Assembly: GCF_030272615.1 (NCBI RefSeq) | Contig: NC_081405.1 | Location: 311,505,235 to 311,569,234 of the forward strand | Direction of reading: 5' to 3' | Length of the DNA: 64,000 bases | Source of the DNA: Cryptomeria japonica | Taxonomy: Eukaryota; Streptophyta; Pinopsida; Cupressales; Cupressaceae | In this document: piece by piece, positions 23,806-34,769 of the stretch | Position numbering within the stretch: position 1 is the first letter of the stretch | How the letters are laid out: each line of letters starts with the position of its first letter | The notes under the pieces: generated by a model | Seen by the model: only the letters and a program-made list of their open reading frames with translations | What the model was told of the DNA's origin: nothing | The model's database searches: none | Position numbers and translations under genes: made by a program

Positions 23806-24294
23806 TTTTTTTTTTTTTCAATTATTTAAGAGGTATATGTGCATATTTTTTTGATAGTTTTCTATTGTTTTCATTCTAATTTAAAAAAAAATAGTTTTCT
23901 AATGAATTTTTAAAATTTTGCTAGGTTTAATTTTTTTAATATTTTCATTCTAATTTTTTTGAAAAGATTGATAAACTATTCAATAAAAATAATCATAGCA
24001 ATAAATATATAATTTTTTTTAATTACAAATACAAAAAAAAAGAGAAAAATAAACCTACCTAGAAAAATGTGGGTTTGAAATAAGCTCCTTATGAGTCTGG
24101 CCGAACTCCCAAAGCTCCTTAGGGTGTAAATGGGGGTCGGTGGGGAATAAAACAGTTTATAAAACCGATAGTCCGGTCGGACTCCTAGAGCCATTTCAGC
24201 ACCACACAGGCACCACATGGCCCAGTTGTAGTTTGACTGGAGTGAGTCCAGCCAAACTACCCATAGTTGACCAAAAGTGTGACACAAGTTCATG
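23806..24294. other. AT-rich spacer, no gene
   Basis: T-rich to about 24,060, then a less AT-rich 230-base segment with two similar phrases (GTCTGGCCGAACTCC near 24,096 and GGTCGGACTCCTAGAG near 24,176). The minus-strand ORF across it has no domain. Confidence 0.35.
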
Positions 24295-25075
24295 CATTTA
24301 CCCTATGGCCTCTTGCTCTATCCTTTGGAAATTCATTTCGAGCTCTAAATCTATTCTCTCAAGGCCTTTTGTGGTCATTGAGAAATGGCACGATTATCTT
24401 GTTCTAGGATGATAATTGGCTTGGGGATGCTCCGCTGGCCTATGATCCCATGTTAAGTCATTTTCAGGAAATCTGCATAGGGCAGTTTGGCAGATGGGTG
24501 GTGGATTATATCAATAAATTTAAGTGGGTTGACTCGACCATTGTAAATCCTTCTCTACAGACTCTTCAAAGGTGCTTGAACTTTGTGCACATTCCTTTGT
24601 GTAGATCAAAGGATCTCTTAACCTGGTCTTTCACCATAGATGGTAACTTCTCTATTTCCTCTTCTTTTAAGTTGTAGTCTAGGATCCTCTTTCCCAAGCC
24701 TTTTTGGGGGTTAGTTTGGAACCATAGGATCATTCCAAAAATCAACAACTTCTTTTGGGTGATTATCCAGAACAAAGTCCTAACTATTGATAATCTTTGT
24801 AAAAGGGGGATGGCTATCCCCAATTGATGTTTTCTGTTCTTGTAGGATGTCAAGAATGCCTTCCATATCTTGTTAAGTTGTGATTTTGCTCACGAGGTTT
24901 GAGCTTACTTTTGGAACTTATGGTCTCTGGATTGGGTCTTTCCCATTTCTTTTGCTGAATGTTGGTCTCAATGGGTCTCGCCCTTTGCTAATCAAGCTCT
25001 CTCATGCATTTGGAAACTCATGTTGCCTCATATTTCTTGGGGTCTATGAAAATAACAAAACAATTGTATTTTTTA
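24295..25075 (+). pseudogene. LINE reverse transcriptase C-terminus and zinc-binding (zf-RVT) domain
   Basis: The block begins at the FW..F..SSK segment that also occurs near 54,250 on the minus strand. It then shows WHDY.LGDAPL, and near 24,715-24,800 the conserved PKINNFFW.......LTIDNLCKRG of the zinc-binding domain, followed by a C..L.......HILLSC block around 24,825-24,880. Frameshifts and TAG codons interrupt it. The catalytic FxDD region is upstream of the truncation and absent. Confidence 0.75.
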
Positions 25076-25229
25076 GGGATAAAGCTTGTTGTGCTAATGT
25101 TGTTGCAAATAAAATTCATTTGTCTATCAAAGAAAACTTTCAAGCAGTCTATGATGAGACTAATATTTCTGGTGCTCTCACCCCCTCAAAGGATGATCTG
25201 GATATTTCTCATAGGTGGAAAATTAATTG

Positions 25230-25777
25230 GGATATTTCCAAACCTTGTACAAGCTGAAGAATCCTAGAGACAGGATCAAGTGGCACCCACCCCCATCGGG
25301 ATGGGTCAAAATCAACATGGATGGGGTGGCAAAGGGGAATCCTAGACCTACTGGTTGTGCGGGAGTGGTTTGTGATCACAATGGAAGGCTTGTCTCAATG
25401 GTGCCCTTCCCTTTGGGTACCTAGACAAACCACTTGTTGAGGCTTTCATAGCCCATGTTGGGGTTAAGTTGGCTAAAGAGATAGACTTGAGAAGGGTTAG
25501 GCTTGAATGTGACTCCCTAAACATTATTAATTGTCTAAAGAGGTCCTCTTTGCCTAGTTTGTCAATCAAGCATATCATTGAAGATTGCCTTCTGCTCCTG
25601 AGAGATTTTGAAGAATTTCAATTCTTTCGTTTGTATCGGGAAGGAAATAAGTTGCCCAATAATTTGGCTAATATAGAGGTTTCATTAGATAGTAGAAGAG
25701 TGTGGGATTTTAATAATTGTATCCTAGTCGATCTTCACAACCTCATTGGTAATGATTGTAATGTGTGTGAAGAATAG
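25230..25777 (+). pseudogene. LINE RNase H domain (RVT_3 type)
   Basis: Starts with W.PP..GWVKINMDG and GNPRPTGCAGVV around 25,285-25,365, the first strand with the catalytic Asp of plant LINE RNase H. It continues as KEIDLRRVRLECDS, giving the second acidic residues (E, D), and REGNK.PN.LAN, the final block. One shift and stop at about 25,421 splits it. The ORF stops at 25,777, 165 bases before the third ORF. Confidence 0.8.
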
Positions 25778-25941
25778 GGGGTTCTTGAAAATAATGAAGG
25801 AAAAAGGGCTTCAATGTCCCTTGGGCACGATGGTTTTTTATTATGACTGAGCCAAAATTTTTGGAGGCTCTCCATTTCTTCACTCTTTGGTTGAGCTTAA
25901 TCGCTATTGTGCTGAAGACTGTGGGGTTTGGAGTTTCTTGC

Positions 25942-26744
25942 ATGATGGGAGGGGATATAAATCACTTGGAACCCACGATGGTGTATGAGGAGTGACATAA
26001 TAAGAAAGTTGTATGGAAGGAGCTCTCTATGGGTGGGTTTAGAGGTTATATTGAGACACTACATGGGTTAGATGCCCTCATTATAGATTCCTTTTTTGAG
26101 GGATGGAGGGATGGTGTGCTCCATGTATTTAGTATTGAGTTGGAACTTAATGAAGACCTAGAGGCCAAGGTATCCAATACCTTGATTGAAGGGACCAAGT
26201 TCTACAGGGACAAAAAATGTGCCACTACAACTTTTGATACCTTCCTCACGCCGAAGGAGAGGGAGAAAATGAGGAAGAACAAAGATGGTGGTTGGGATAG
26301 AACTTCACTCCCTAAACCCTGGAAGGTGACTTTGAAGGTCGTCATACAATACCTCACTTTGGATGGTAAATTTTGCAGTCTTTTTAGTTACCATTTTGTC
26401 AGTTTGAATCATTTTTGGTACAAGTGTATCTCTTTGCCCTTTTACCCGACGACATCCTTGAATCATAGTATTTAGGCTCATGCGAAGAGGGTTTCCACCC
26501 TTGTTCATCATGAGGGATTGACCCTTTTGATCATGGAATATGCTAAAGCCCTTCGTGTGGAGAGGAACCCTACGGCTAAGTTGGGCATTGAATTTCTGAA
26601 GAATGCTCAGGTGCATTATGGCTATACGTCATCTGATCAGGAGGAGGATTCTCACGAGCAAGAGGCCTATCATATCTATGAATACCAGGACAAAATATCA
26701 TCCTCTACTAAATACCCTAATCCCAGGGGTTGGAAGATCATGCT
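25942..26744 (+). pseudogene. LINE third ORF (ORF3), 5' part; unknown function
   Basis: Opens at ATG 25,942 with MMGGDINHLEP; the second copy opens MGGDKNRQEP at 52,606. After one TGA it runs through an acidic and aromatic region to a conserved block at about 26,305-26,460 (QYLTLDGKF, FSYHF..LNHF, PFY..TSL) and LIMEYAKAL near 26,530. It is cut at 26,744 by the LTR element; the tail resumes at 34,770. No known domain is recognised. Conservation in two LINE copies, in the same place after RNase H, argues that it is a genuine LINE gene and not a chance flank. Confidence 0.65.
26740..26744. repeat. Target-site duplication ATGCT (left)
   Basis: ATGCT precedes the TG terminus at 26,745 and recurs at 34,765-34,769. 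Confidence 0.9.
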
Positions 26745-27933
26745 TGTTACTATTTACTAAGTTGTCATTAGTTTTATGTCCAAAGTCATTCTATATACTC
26801 TAGTCGGTTATTACTACCGAAATATTCAGTCAGTAAGCATAGAGCAGTCGGTTACAGAAGTTACAAGTCACAAAGTTTAGTATACACCAAGTTGTCTACT
26901 GAGTAACGTTCTATGACTACCGAGCAACAAAGATGGTATATTGAGTTAATACAGATCGAGTGAAACGTGTTACTAGATTCATTGAACCTAGACACATATG
27001 GGAAACGTGTTACAAAGATCGAGGAACAAGAAAACCGTTAACACATTGGAAATTGCACTTATAGATTTTATATGATTTTGAGGACATCTATCCAATGAAA
27101 TAATTTTGTATGGTTATTCATTTAATGAATCATGTTTGTATGATCGAAGCATGAACAAGATCACCGTTACAAGAGATCTATTTATATAGCATGAATTGAG
27201 GATCAAAGATATGTGTGTGAAGAAAGACATATGTGAAAAAGAAAAATCATGGGAAAACACTGAGTGTTATGAATGTTATGATTGATAGAGATACACAGAG
27301 GTCACCAAGAAGGATTTCACAGAATAGTAAAGAAACGGAGTAAACATAAAGGTTTACCTAGTTAATTTATGATTTACCGAGGTATGCTATAAGTAAGGTA
27401 ATTTCATTTTGAGCACATAGAATCTGCTATAACATTTTAGATGTGAAGTTGCAGATATTTTGTAAGATTTTGATTGTAATATTTTGAGTTGTAAGAGAAA
27501 CATTTAATAGGGTAAAAGACTCTAACAAAGTCTATAAATTGTAAAGCCTTTAACTAGGTGCAACATTTAGAATAAGTGTTGTAAAATCCTTTAGCAAGGT
27601 AGATCTAAAGATCTTGATATTCCTAATAGGGTAAGCTATCAAAAATAGCTAAACATGTAGCTCTAACCGAGCAACCTTTATTATTGTAGTAGTGAAGTTG
27701 TGGGTGCCATCCCCACCACAGTTTTTCTCTCTAACCAAAAGTTTCCGTGTAACCAAAATATATGTGTTTTGGAGTGAATAATGTATGATTGTTATTTATT
27801 TGTTTTAGCATTATATTATGTTACATCAGTTTTTGGTTTATGCTTAATAGTAAATTATTGAAAAAGAAAGGATTTGAAGTACTAATTCACCCCTCCCCTC
27901 TTAGTACATTAGCTTTCCATATTGGGCCTAACA
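26745..27933 (+). repeat. 5' LTR of the polymerase-less element
   Basis: TGTTACTATTTAC to GGGCCTAACA, matching 33,577-34,764 along its whole length. The last 250 bases (CCACCACAGTTTTTC, TTCACCCCTCCCC, CCTAACA) follow the same pattern as the LTRs at 42,232 and 56,299. Confidence 0.95.
27181..27188 (+). promoter_or_regulatory. LTR TATA box
   Basis: TTTATATAGC in the 5' LTR, about 750 bases before its end. The 3' LTR copy near 34,011 reads TTTATACAGC, a likely decayed version. Confidence 0.5.
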
Positions 27934-27935
27934 AT

Positions 27936-27947
27936 TGGTATCAGAGC
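27936..27947 (+). promoter_or_regulatory. Primer-binding site for initiator Met tRNA
   Basis: TGGTATCAGAGC lies two bases after the CA end of the 5' LTR. This is the standard plant retroelement primer site complementary to the 3' end of initiator methionine tRNA. Confidence 0.95.
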
Positions 27948-27995
27948 TCTAATCTTGGAAAAAGGTTTAACAGCCTAAAGAGAAAGATCTTATCA

Positions 27996-29348
27996 ATGGA
28001 AGGCTACAAACAATCTTAGAGAATTGTGAATATTCAAAATGAATTGGATCATGCTAATCAAGTGATTGCAGACATGCAGAAACAAATGCAAAGATCACTG
28101 AAAGTTAGAAGAAGATTGTCTGATGATTTGTAGGACTTTCAAGAGCTGGTGGAACAAATTGAGACATCATCTAAGAGAAATACATTTGAAGAGACTGAAG
28201 AAATGATTGGAGCATTGAAAGAAAAGAACAAAGCACTGATTGATCAGCTAAAAGAAATGAAAAGAGAACATGAACATTTCAGCACACAGATGACTGAAAA
28301 TCTTGATGCATTGAGGACAACTAAAGATAAATTAAGAGATCTAGAAAGAGAAAAACAACAACTTGAAGCATTAGTGTTTGAAAAGAATGATGAAATCACA
28401 AGGTTGGCTGGAATTCAACAAAATCTGTAAGATCAATTGGGTTATGCACATCATGAAGCAAATCTGAAAGATGATGAGAATCAAGCATTGAAACTTGAAG
28501 TATCAAGGTTGACCGATGAACTTGAAACAGAGAAGAAATCCAAAGAAACACTGAAGAAGAGTTATGAAGCATCAAAGATGTTGGATGAGCAACTAACTAC
28601 AAGAAGACCCAACAAAGATGTAGGACTTGGTTACAAAGGAAAAGACTCTACTGAGAAGGGAATCCACACTACCGAGAGAGGAGAATCATCAAAGCAAGCT
28701 GGAAACAAGAAGAATATCAAAGGAAAGAAGCCTATTTGCAACTACTATGGAAAACAAGGACATACTGCCAACATGTGCCAAATTAGAAAAGGTAAGCAAT
28801 CAAATGTCACTAGGTCCAATGGTTATTGTTACAATTGCAATAAATATGGTCACACATCTAACCAATGTAGGACAAAGTCTGCTAGCAATTATCAGAAGGT
28901 AAAATTCAAAGGGTTTTGTAAAAACTGCAATAGATATGGACACAGAACCGAGAAGTGTTGGTTTAAGAAGAAGAACTATATGTGGTCTGCACACCGAACA
29001 AATACTAGAAGCCACCGAACTCACACAGATCTTAACCGACAGTATACTGTAGTACCATGTGATTATAATACAAGGATATGGTGTGAATGTTGTGGAAGAT
29101 ATGGACATATAAGTGCCAACTACTTTATAAGGTTTGGAGTGAACGACCGAAGATCATGGACAAATCCTGGTATGGCATGTTTTCATTGTCACAAAGTTGG
29201 ACACTTGGCTAGAGATTGCAGAGATCAACCTAGAGGAGATATTGAAGAAATAAAAAGAGAATTCCAGATACTTTGGAAAAAGAAGGAAATTGTGTCAAAT
29301 GAAAAAAGCACCTTACCTATAGAGTTAGGTGCATCTATTCCAAATTAA
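27996..29348 (+). pseudogene. ORF1: coiled-coil protein with five zinc knuckles (gag-like)
   Basis: A single reading frame of 451 codons from ATG 27,996 to the TAA at 29,346, broken only by TAG 28,017, a TAG near 28,131 and TAA near 28,428. The first 195 residues are heptad-like, Glu/Lys/Leu-rich coiled coil. The last 190 carry five CCHC-type knuckles: CNYYGKQGHTANMC (second Cys replaced), CYNCNKYGHTSNQC, CKNCNRYGHRTEKC, CECCGRYGHISANY (last Cys replaced) and CFHCHKVGHLARDC. Three are intact. Knuckles of this type bind RNA in retroelement nucleocapsids. No protease motif follows. It is a probable packaging protein of the element; a typical Retrotrans_gag capsid domain is not seen. Confidence 0.75.
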
Positions 29349-29898
29349 TCGGTAAAGGTATGAAGGGACTGCATTCTCTCTAGGTTAAATCTTATCAGTT
29401 CCTATTTTATTATGTACTTAATTCAAAATCTACATAGCTAAGATGCATTAGCAAGTTTGAAATTTTATCAAGTCTTTTGGAGCACTAGTCAAGTCGGTAA
29501 ATGCAGGAAGCCTGTCAAGTTGGTAAATGCAGGAAGTCTGGCTACTTGGTAAAAGAATAAAAAGGAAGGTGAATTGGTTTAGTGGAATTGAGTGCATTTA
29601 ATGTTTTTTGACCTAACTGCATGGAGCCCGATAAGGTAAAATGTGTACTTAAAGCTTTTGCGTGGTCATTTTACACTTACCAAGTTTTCAGAAAGCAGAG
29701 CAAAGCGATTCAAGGCGATCAAATCTCTTCCAAAGTGAAATTCAAGGTATTTATATCAATCACAACACATTGTCAAGCAAGTTAACCGATCATATCAGTT
29801 GTGAATATCTGTTTTATATTTACTAAGTGGAAAGCATCTGCTGGTCAAAAGTTTTCAAACCCTAAGGCTCTTTTGTTAGTGATTATCCAAAGTTTGAA
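29349..29898. other. Inter-ORF spacer of the polymerase-less element
   Basis: Contains a near-perfect 33-base direct repeat around 29,485-29,535 (GTC AAG T.GGTAAATGCAGGAAG). No ORF. It may hold a splice acceptor or subgenomic start for ORF2, but none can be proven. Confidence 0.4.
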
Positions 29899-32800
29899 AT
29901 GGCTCCTAAGATTAAGAAACCCGTTGTTGTTGAGAACATTGAGAAGCCCTCACTGAAATACTCACTACTTCCCAAAGTAGCATCTGAACTGGATGATAAA
30001 ATTGCATTTTCACTCATTCCGGATAGGGTTTTATTAGTTGAGGATGTCAGATTCTTCACTAAGTGTCGTGTTGAGGACCTAGGTCACACAAAGATCAAGG
30101 ACACATATGATGAATTGTGTACCGATGGAAAACTGGATAGCAAGTTTGAACCTATTAAAGTCAAGGGATTGATCGAAGCCCTAACCTACCCACGAGTCTT
30201 CAAACCCCAATGGGTTAAATTTGTTTTGAGCAGAGTTCATGATGACTTTATGTGGTTAGAGGAGCAACCATTCAAAATCACCAAGGAAATCATCCACTTG
30301 ATCATTGGCTACCCTATTTTTGACCATGCCCAAGCTCAGAAAATGATTTCACAGAAGGAAATGATCACTTTAATTGGAGTTGAATATGATTGTAGAGGTC
30401 TGAAACTGAACAATGTCATAGATGCAAAGCTGAAGTTTGCAATTAGAGTCATAGGTTATTGTTTCTTTCAATTGGCAAGGGAAAATAGTGTACCCTGTGC
30501 TGCTGTTGATTTAGCCTATAAAATTGTGAAGAAAGGTACGAAGATTGATCTATGCGAAGTGTTGTTGAAAAATATGCTTGAAAATCTCAACACCATAAGG
30601 AAGCCGAAGAAGAACAACTCGACAAACACACTAAAGTTTGGATCATTTTTGGTATGCATGTTTTTCTATTTTGAGAAATTCTTTCCATCAGTTGGTAATG
30701 TAGTTTGGGAGCTACACTAACCAATCACCCATCAAATCAATGACTTCATCAAATAGCTAGGTGATAACTTCAATGAGATTATGGATGATTATTTTAGCAA
30801 GTTTCAGGAAAAGATGCATAACAGGCACAGTATACCACCCTAGTTAGTGGAAAAATATAAGGACAATATATGTTTTGAAGCGGACATCGACTACTGCTAT
30901 GTCAATGCGGTAGAACCGAGAACTCAATCTTTGCCGCCTATGGGTTATGAGATTGATTTTGACATTAGACAACAACAAATAGATGCTTTTCTTGCACTGC
31001 CAAGGCATGCTACCGAGATCAGATACAGTACATATGAAGAAGTTAAAGAAAAAGTCAAAATGAGCATTGTAGTACCAAAGGCTACAAGGAAAGAAACAAA
31101 AATGATTAAAGCATTAATGGAGAAATTTGGAGAAGGTTCTTCCTCCACTCCTGTCAAGAGCGTTCAAGTCATCACCAAGGAGGAATCTGAAGCCCAAGAA
31201 GCAGCTATTACATTGAGCACCGAGTTGCCAAAAGGGAAAATTTTGAAAAGGAAGAAATAGGATACATCACAGGTATCACTGACTCCTTCAGTAAAGCTCC
31301 CAAACACTAGATCATCTGCAGTGTTACCAAGTAAGAAACATAAGAATGTTGTAGTTCCAAAGGTAACAAAAACTTATAAGAAATCTACTCGAAGACTCAT
31401 TTTGAATAAAGAGTCAAGTGACACCGAATCTAAAGACAAAAATAAATTTCAGATTGTCAAAAGAAAAAAGGAAGATGTACATAGTGTTGATAATTTTTGT
31501 GCCAATCTGAAACAATATGGTGGATTTAGAGCATTTAGATATGTAAAATATGACTCTAGACCTGATGCAGAAAAGATACAAATAAAAGAAGCTATAATCT
31601 GCACTCTTCTGAAATTCCGATTAGTCCCATTGGAAGTAACTGATTCTCTTCCAAAAGCATTTTACTTACACATTGATAACAGGTGGAAATATGCTATGGA
31701 CTCAGAAAAATAAATAAGAGAAAGAAGTTTGGTACATCTCTTTCCAGACATGTCGGTAGATGAAGTAAATGATAATCTGAAAAACTACCAGACTAACTTC
31801 CTAGTCAAGCAAAGAGCCCTAAAATTGATGAATGACCTCTATCTTTATGTAGAGAAGGGGACAAAAGAACAATGGAAGAAATTTTTCGGATCAAGAGTAT
31901 TAATGAGCAAGGTGAAGTTGAAATAGTGGATATCACCGAGCAAGATCCCGCTGAAACTATACAACTTGATGAGGATGTCATGGATACCGAGATACAGGAA
32001 CAGGAAATGATAGAAGGGAATGCTTATGCCAAACTGGTATCAAGTGAGTCAGTTTTAGAACAAGTCAAGTCCTATCCTCTGGTAAGTCAACATGTTTCAA
32101 CCAAGACACCTCAGGATACTGAACAAGAAAAAGAGGGTCACCAGTCTACAGAAGGAGAAGCTACTTCTCAGGCCACCAGGGAACAGACTTCTTAAGCCCC
32201 TTCAAGTACTGACAATGTTACAACTGAGACCCCGAGAAAGGATTCACTGAAGGCTACATCTGAGGCTAAAGAAATTGACAAAAGTGTTGCCTCTACTGAG
32301 CAACCTACCGAGGGTGAACAAGCCTCCCAAGACATTGTATTAGTTCAACCGGTGAAAGCCTTCTCCTCTAAAGAAAAGAAAATGAAAAAGTATAGTTTCA
32401 AGTTAGATTTGTCAAAACCAATTGTGTTGCCAAAGGTAGACATATCCAAATTAAAAGGGCAAGCACTTATTGAATTCGGTGAACTATGCAAAGCCAAAGC
32501 AGAACAAGAGAAACGAATGGCTATACAAAAGAAAAACAGAGTACTTCAGAAGGTCAAAGCACTATTAACAAAAATGCTACCTGAAGCTACAGTGACAAAA
32601 GATGCAGCCATCCATATTCAACTGGATGAACTCCTCAATAAGATCGAGACATCTGGAGTAGATGCATCTGAATACCTGAGCAAATTGAAGGACAAAGAGC
32701 TCACTGCAAAAATGATTGAAGAGGTACAAAAAGCCATTGCTCTTGGTAAAGTAAAACTTGTCAAATTTATTGTTGAGTTGTCCCCTCAACTCAAGCACAT

Positions 32801-33256
32801 TCTTTATTTATTTCAGAAACTCTGTACATTTTCTTTATTCATTAAAGATATCAAGAATAAAACATAAGTGATTGAAAAAGAGACCACTGATCTCTCTAAT
32901 AATTTGACCACTAAGCCAAATTCTATTAAGAATTTCTATACCAAGTTACAAACGCTCATGGCTCAACAATTGGAACTTAGGAATGAAGAGCACAAAATAA
33001 GGATGGCATTATGACTCTTCAAACCTTATTCATTCCACACTTGTCCTCTGTCCAAGAACAAATCAACAAGGCTACCTCCTTATCCACTCAGCCAGAGGGA
33101 AGCACTTTAGATGGTCTGATTTCACTGTTAGCTAATATTACAGCTCAAAATTCGCTCATGGATAGTGTCAAGGATGCACTCTCTGCCGCTCTCACTGATG
33201 CAAGAACAAAGTATAATTCCATTTTTGACCAGTTGCCTCCACCGAATGGTAACTAG
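29899..33256 (+). pseudogene. ORF2: large accessory protein, homologous to the ORF at 38,819-42,030
   Basis: ATG 29,899 starts a frame of about 1,100 codons with about eight stops and two frameshifts (near 31,880 and 32,880-33,010). The N-terminal 270 residues form a globular region with LSRVH...MWLEE, ITKEIIHLIIGYP, an LIG.....R.L..NNV.D block, KIDLCEV and LKFGSFLVCMF. All recur in order in the second protein. The C-terminal two thirds is charged, Lys/Glu/Thr-rich and helical, ending about 320 bases before the 3' LTR. No catalytic motif is seen. Most stops sit where CAG, CAA or CGA would read Gln or Arg. Confidence 0.7.
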
Positions 33257-33576
33257 TTTTGATGTTTGTCAAAAATGGGGAGTATAGTGTATATTCGAGT
33301 ATATAGATAATTTTGAGAGGGGGAGCAGTGATCACCGATTAGTGAATCGAGCAGTGATCACCAAGCAGTGAATACAAAATATTGATCACATCGCATGCTT
33401 AATCAGAGTTATGTACAGTATATTGATAAGGGGAGTATATCTGAGTATACTATTTTATTGACAATTGTATATACTGTCAGTTTAGTCAAATTTTGTAAGT
33501 ATATAGATTTTTTTTGAGTTATGACTTTGAAAGAAGTTTTGTCAAACATTTCAAAACTAATGTCAAAAGGGGAGAT
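33257..33576 (+). promoter_or_regulatory. Repeated polypurine tracts before the 3' LTR
   Basis: Four purine tracts, AAAATGGGGAG, GAGAGGGGGAG, GATAAGGGGAG and CAAAAGGGGAGAT, occur in about 320 bases. The last abuts the TG at 33,577 and is the functional primer site by position. Multiplied tracts of this kind are known from Sirevirus copia elements. Short repeats GCAGTGATCACC lie between them. Confidence 0.7.
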
Positions 33577-34764
33577 TGTTACTATTTACTAAGTTGTCAT
33601 TAGTTTTATGTCTAAAGTCATTCTATATACTCTAGTCAGTTATTACTACCAAAATATTCAATCGGTAAGCACAGAGTAGTCGGTTACAAAAGTTACAAGT
33701 CACAAAGTTTAGTATACACCGAGCTGTCTACTGAGTAACGTTCTATGACTACCGAGAAGCAAAGATGGTATACTGAGTTAATACACACCGAGTGAAACAT
33801 GTTACCAGATTCATTGAACCTAGACACATGGGAAACATGTTACAAAGATCGAGGAACAAGAAAATGGTTAACACATTGGAAATTGCACTTATAGATTTTA
33901 TATGATTTTAAGGACATCTATCCAATGAAATAATTTTGTATGGTTATTCATTTAATGAATCATGTTTGTAAGATCGAAACATAAACAAGATCACCGTTAC
34001 AAGAGATCTATTTATACAGCATGAATTGAGGATCAAAGATATGTGTGTGAAGTAAGACATATGTGAAAAAGAAAAATCATGGGAAAGCACTGAGTGTTAT
34101 GACTGTTACGATTGATAGAGATACACAGAGGTCACCGAGAAGGATTTCAGAGAACAGTAAAGAAACGGAGTAAACATAAAGGTTTACCGAGTTAATTTAT
34201 GATTTACCGAGGTATGCTATAAGTAAGGTAATTTCATTTTGAGCACATAGAATCTGCTATAACATTTCAGATGTGAAGTTCCAGATATTTTGTAAGATTT
34301 TGATTGTAATATTTTGAGTTGTAAGAGAAACCTTTAACAGGGTAAAAGACTCTAACAAAGTCTATAAATTGTAAAGCCTTTAACCAGGTGCAACATTTAG
34401 AATAAGTGTTGTAAAATCCTTTAGCAAGGTAGATCTAAAGATCTTGATACTCCTAATAGGGTAAGCTATCAGAAATAGCTAAACATGTAGCTCTAACCGA
34501 GCAACCTTTATTATTGCAGTAGTGAAGTTGTGGGTGCCATCCCCACCACAGTTTTTCTCTCTAACCAGGAGTTTCTGCGTAACCAAAATATATGTGTTAT
34601 GGAGTGAATCATGTATGATTGTTATTTATTTGTTTTAGCATTATATTATGTTACAACAGTTTTCGGTTTATGCTTAACAGTAAAGTTATTGAAAAAGAAA
34701 GGATTTGAAGTACTGATTCACCCCTCCCCTCTTAGTACATTAGCTTTCCATATTGGGCTTAACA
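33577..34764 (+). repeat. 3' LTR of the polymerase-less element
   Basis: 1,188 bases, TGTTACTATTTAC to GGGCTTAACA, then the ATGCT duplication at 34,765. Differences from the 5' copy are mostly C/T and G/A. Confidence 0.95.
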
Positions 34765-34769
34765 ATGCT
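34765..34769. repeat. Target-site duplication ATGCT (right)
   Basis: Perfect partner of 26,740-26,744; LINE ORF3 resumes immediately. Confidence 0.9.

Larger units (their letters stand above)
26745..34764 (+). mobile_element. Polymerase-less LTR retrotransposon with two ORFs (zinc-knuckle protein and accessory protein)
   Basis: Direct LTRs of 1,189 and 1,188 bases with TG...CA ends, a perfect ATGCT duplication, an initiator-Met primer site after the 5' LTR and a purine tract before the 3' LTR define a complete 8,020-bp element. The interior holds ORF1 (27,996-29,348) and ORF2 (29,899-33,256). No protease, integrase, RT or RNase H motif is present anywhere between the LTRs. It is therefore non-autonomous but structured. 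The LTRs differ at a few percent of sites, mainly transitions, suggesting a fairly recent insertion. Confidence 0.9.

Noticed and set aside
23133-23829. Several long overlapping ORFs (up to about 200 codons) on both strands
   Set aside because: They are translations of CA/TG/TATG repeats (Cys-Val-Tyr or His-Thr-Tyr runs) that stay open in many frames because the repeat lacks stop codons.
27936-27947. TGGTATCAGAGC as part of a tRNA gene (also at 57,401 and, reversed, at 45,474)
   Set aside because: No cloverleaf surrounds any copy, and each sits just inside an LTR end, so they are primer-binding sites.
28017-28430. Programmed TAG readthrough or reassigned stop codon in ORF1
   Set aside because: Stops also include TAA and TGA and occur together with frameshifts in the same elements; mutation decay explains them more simply.
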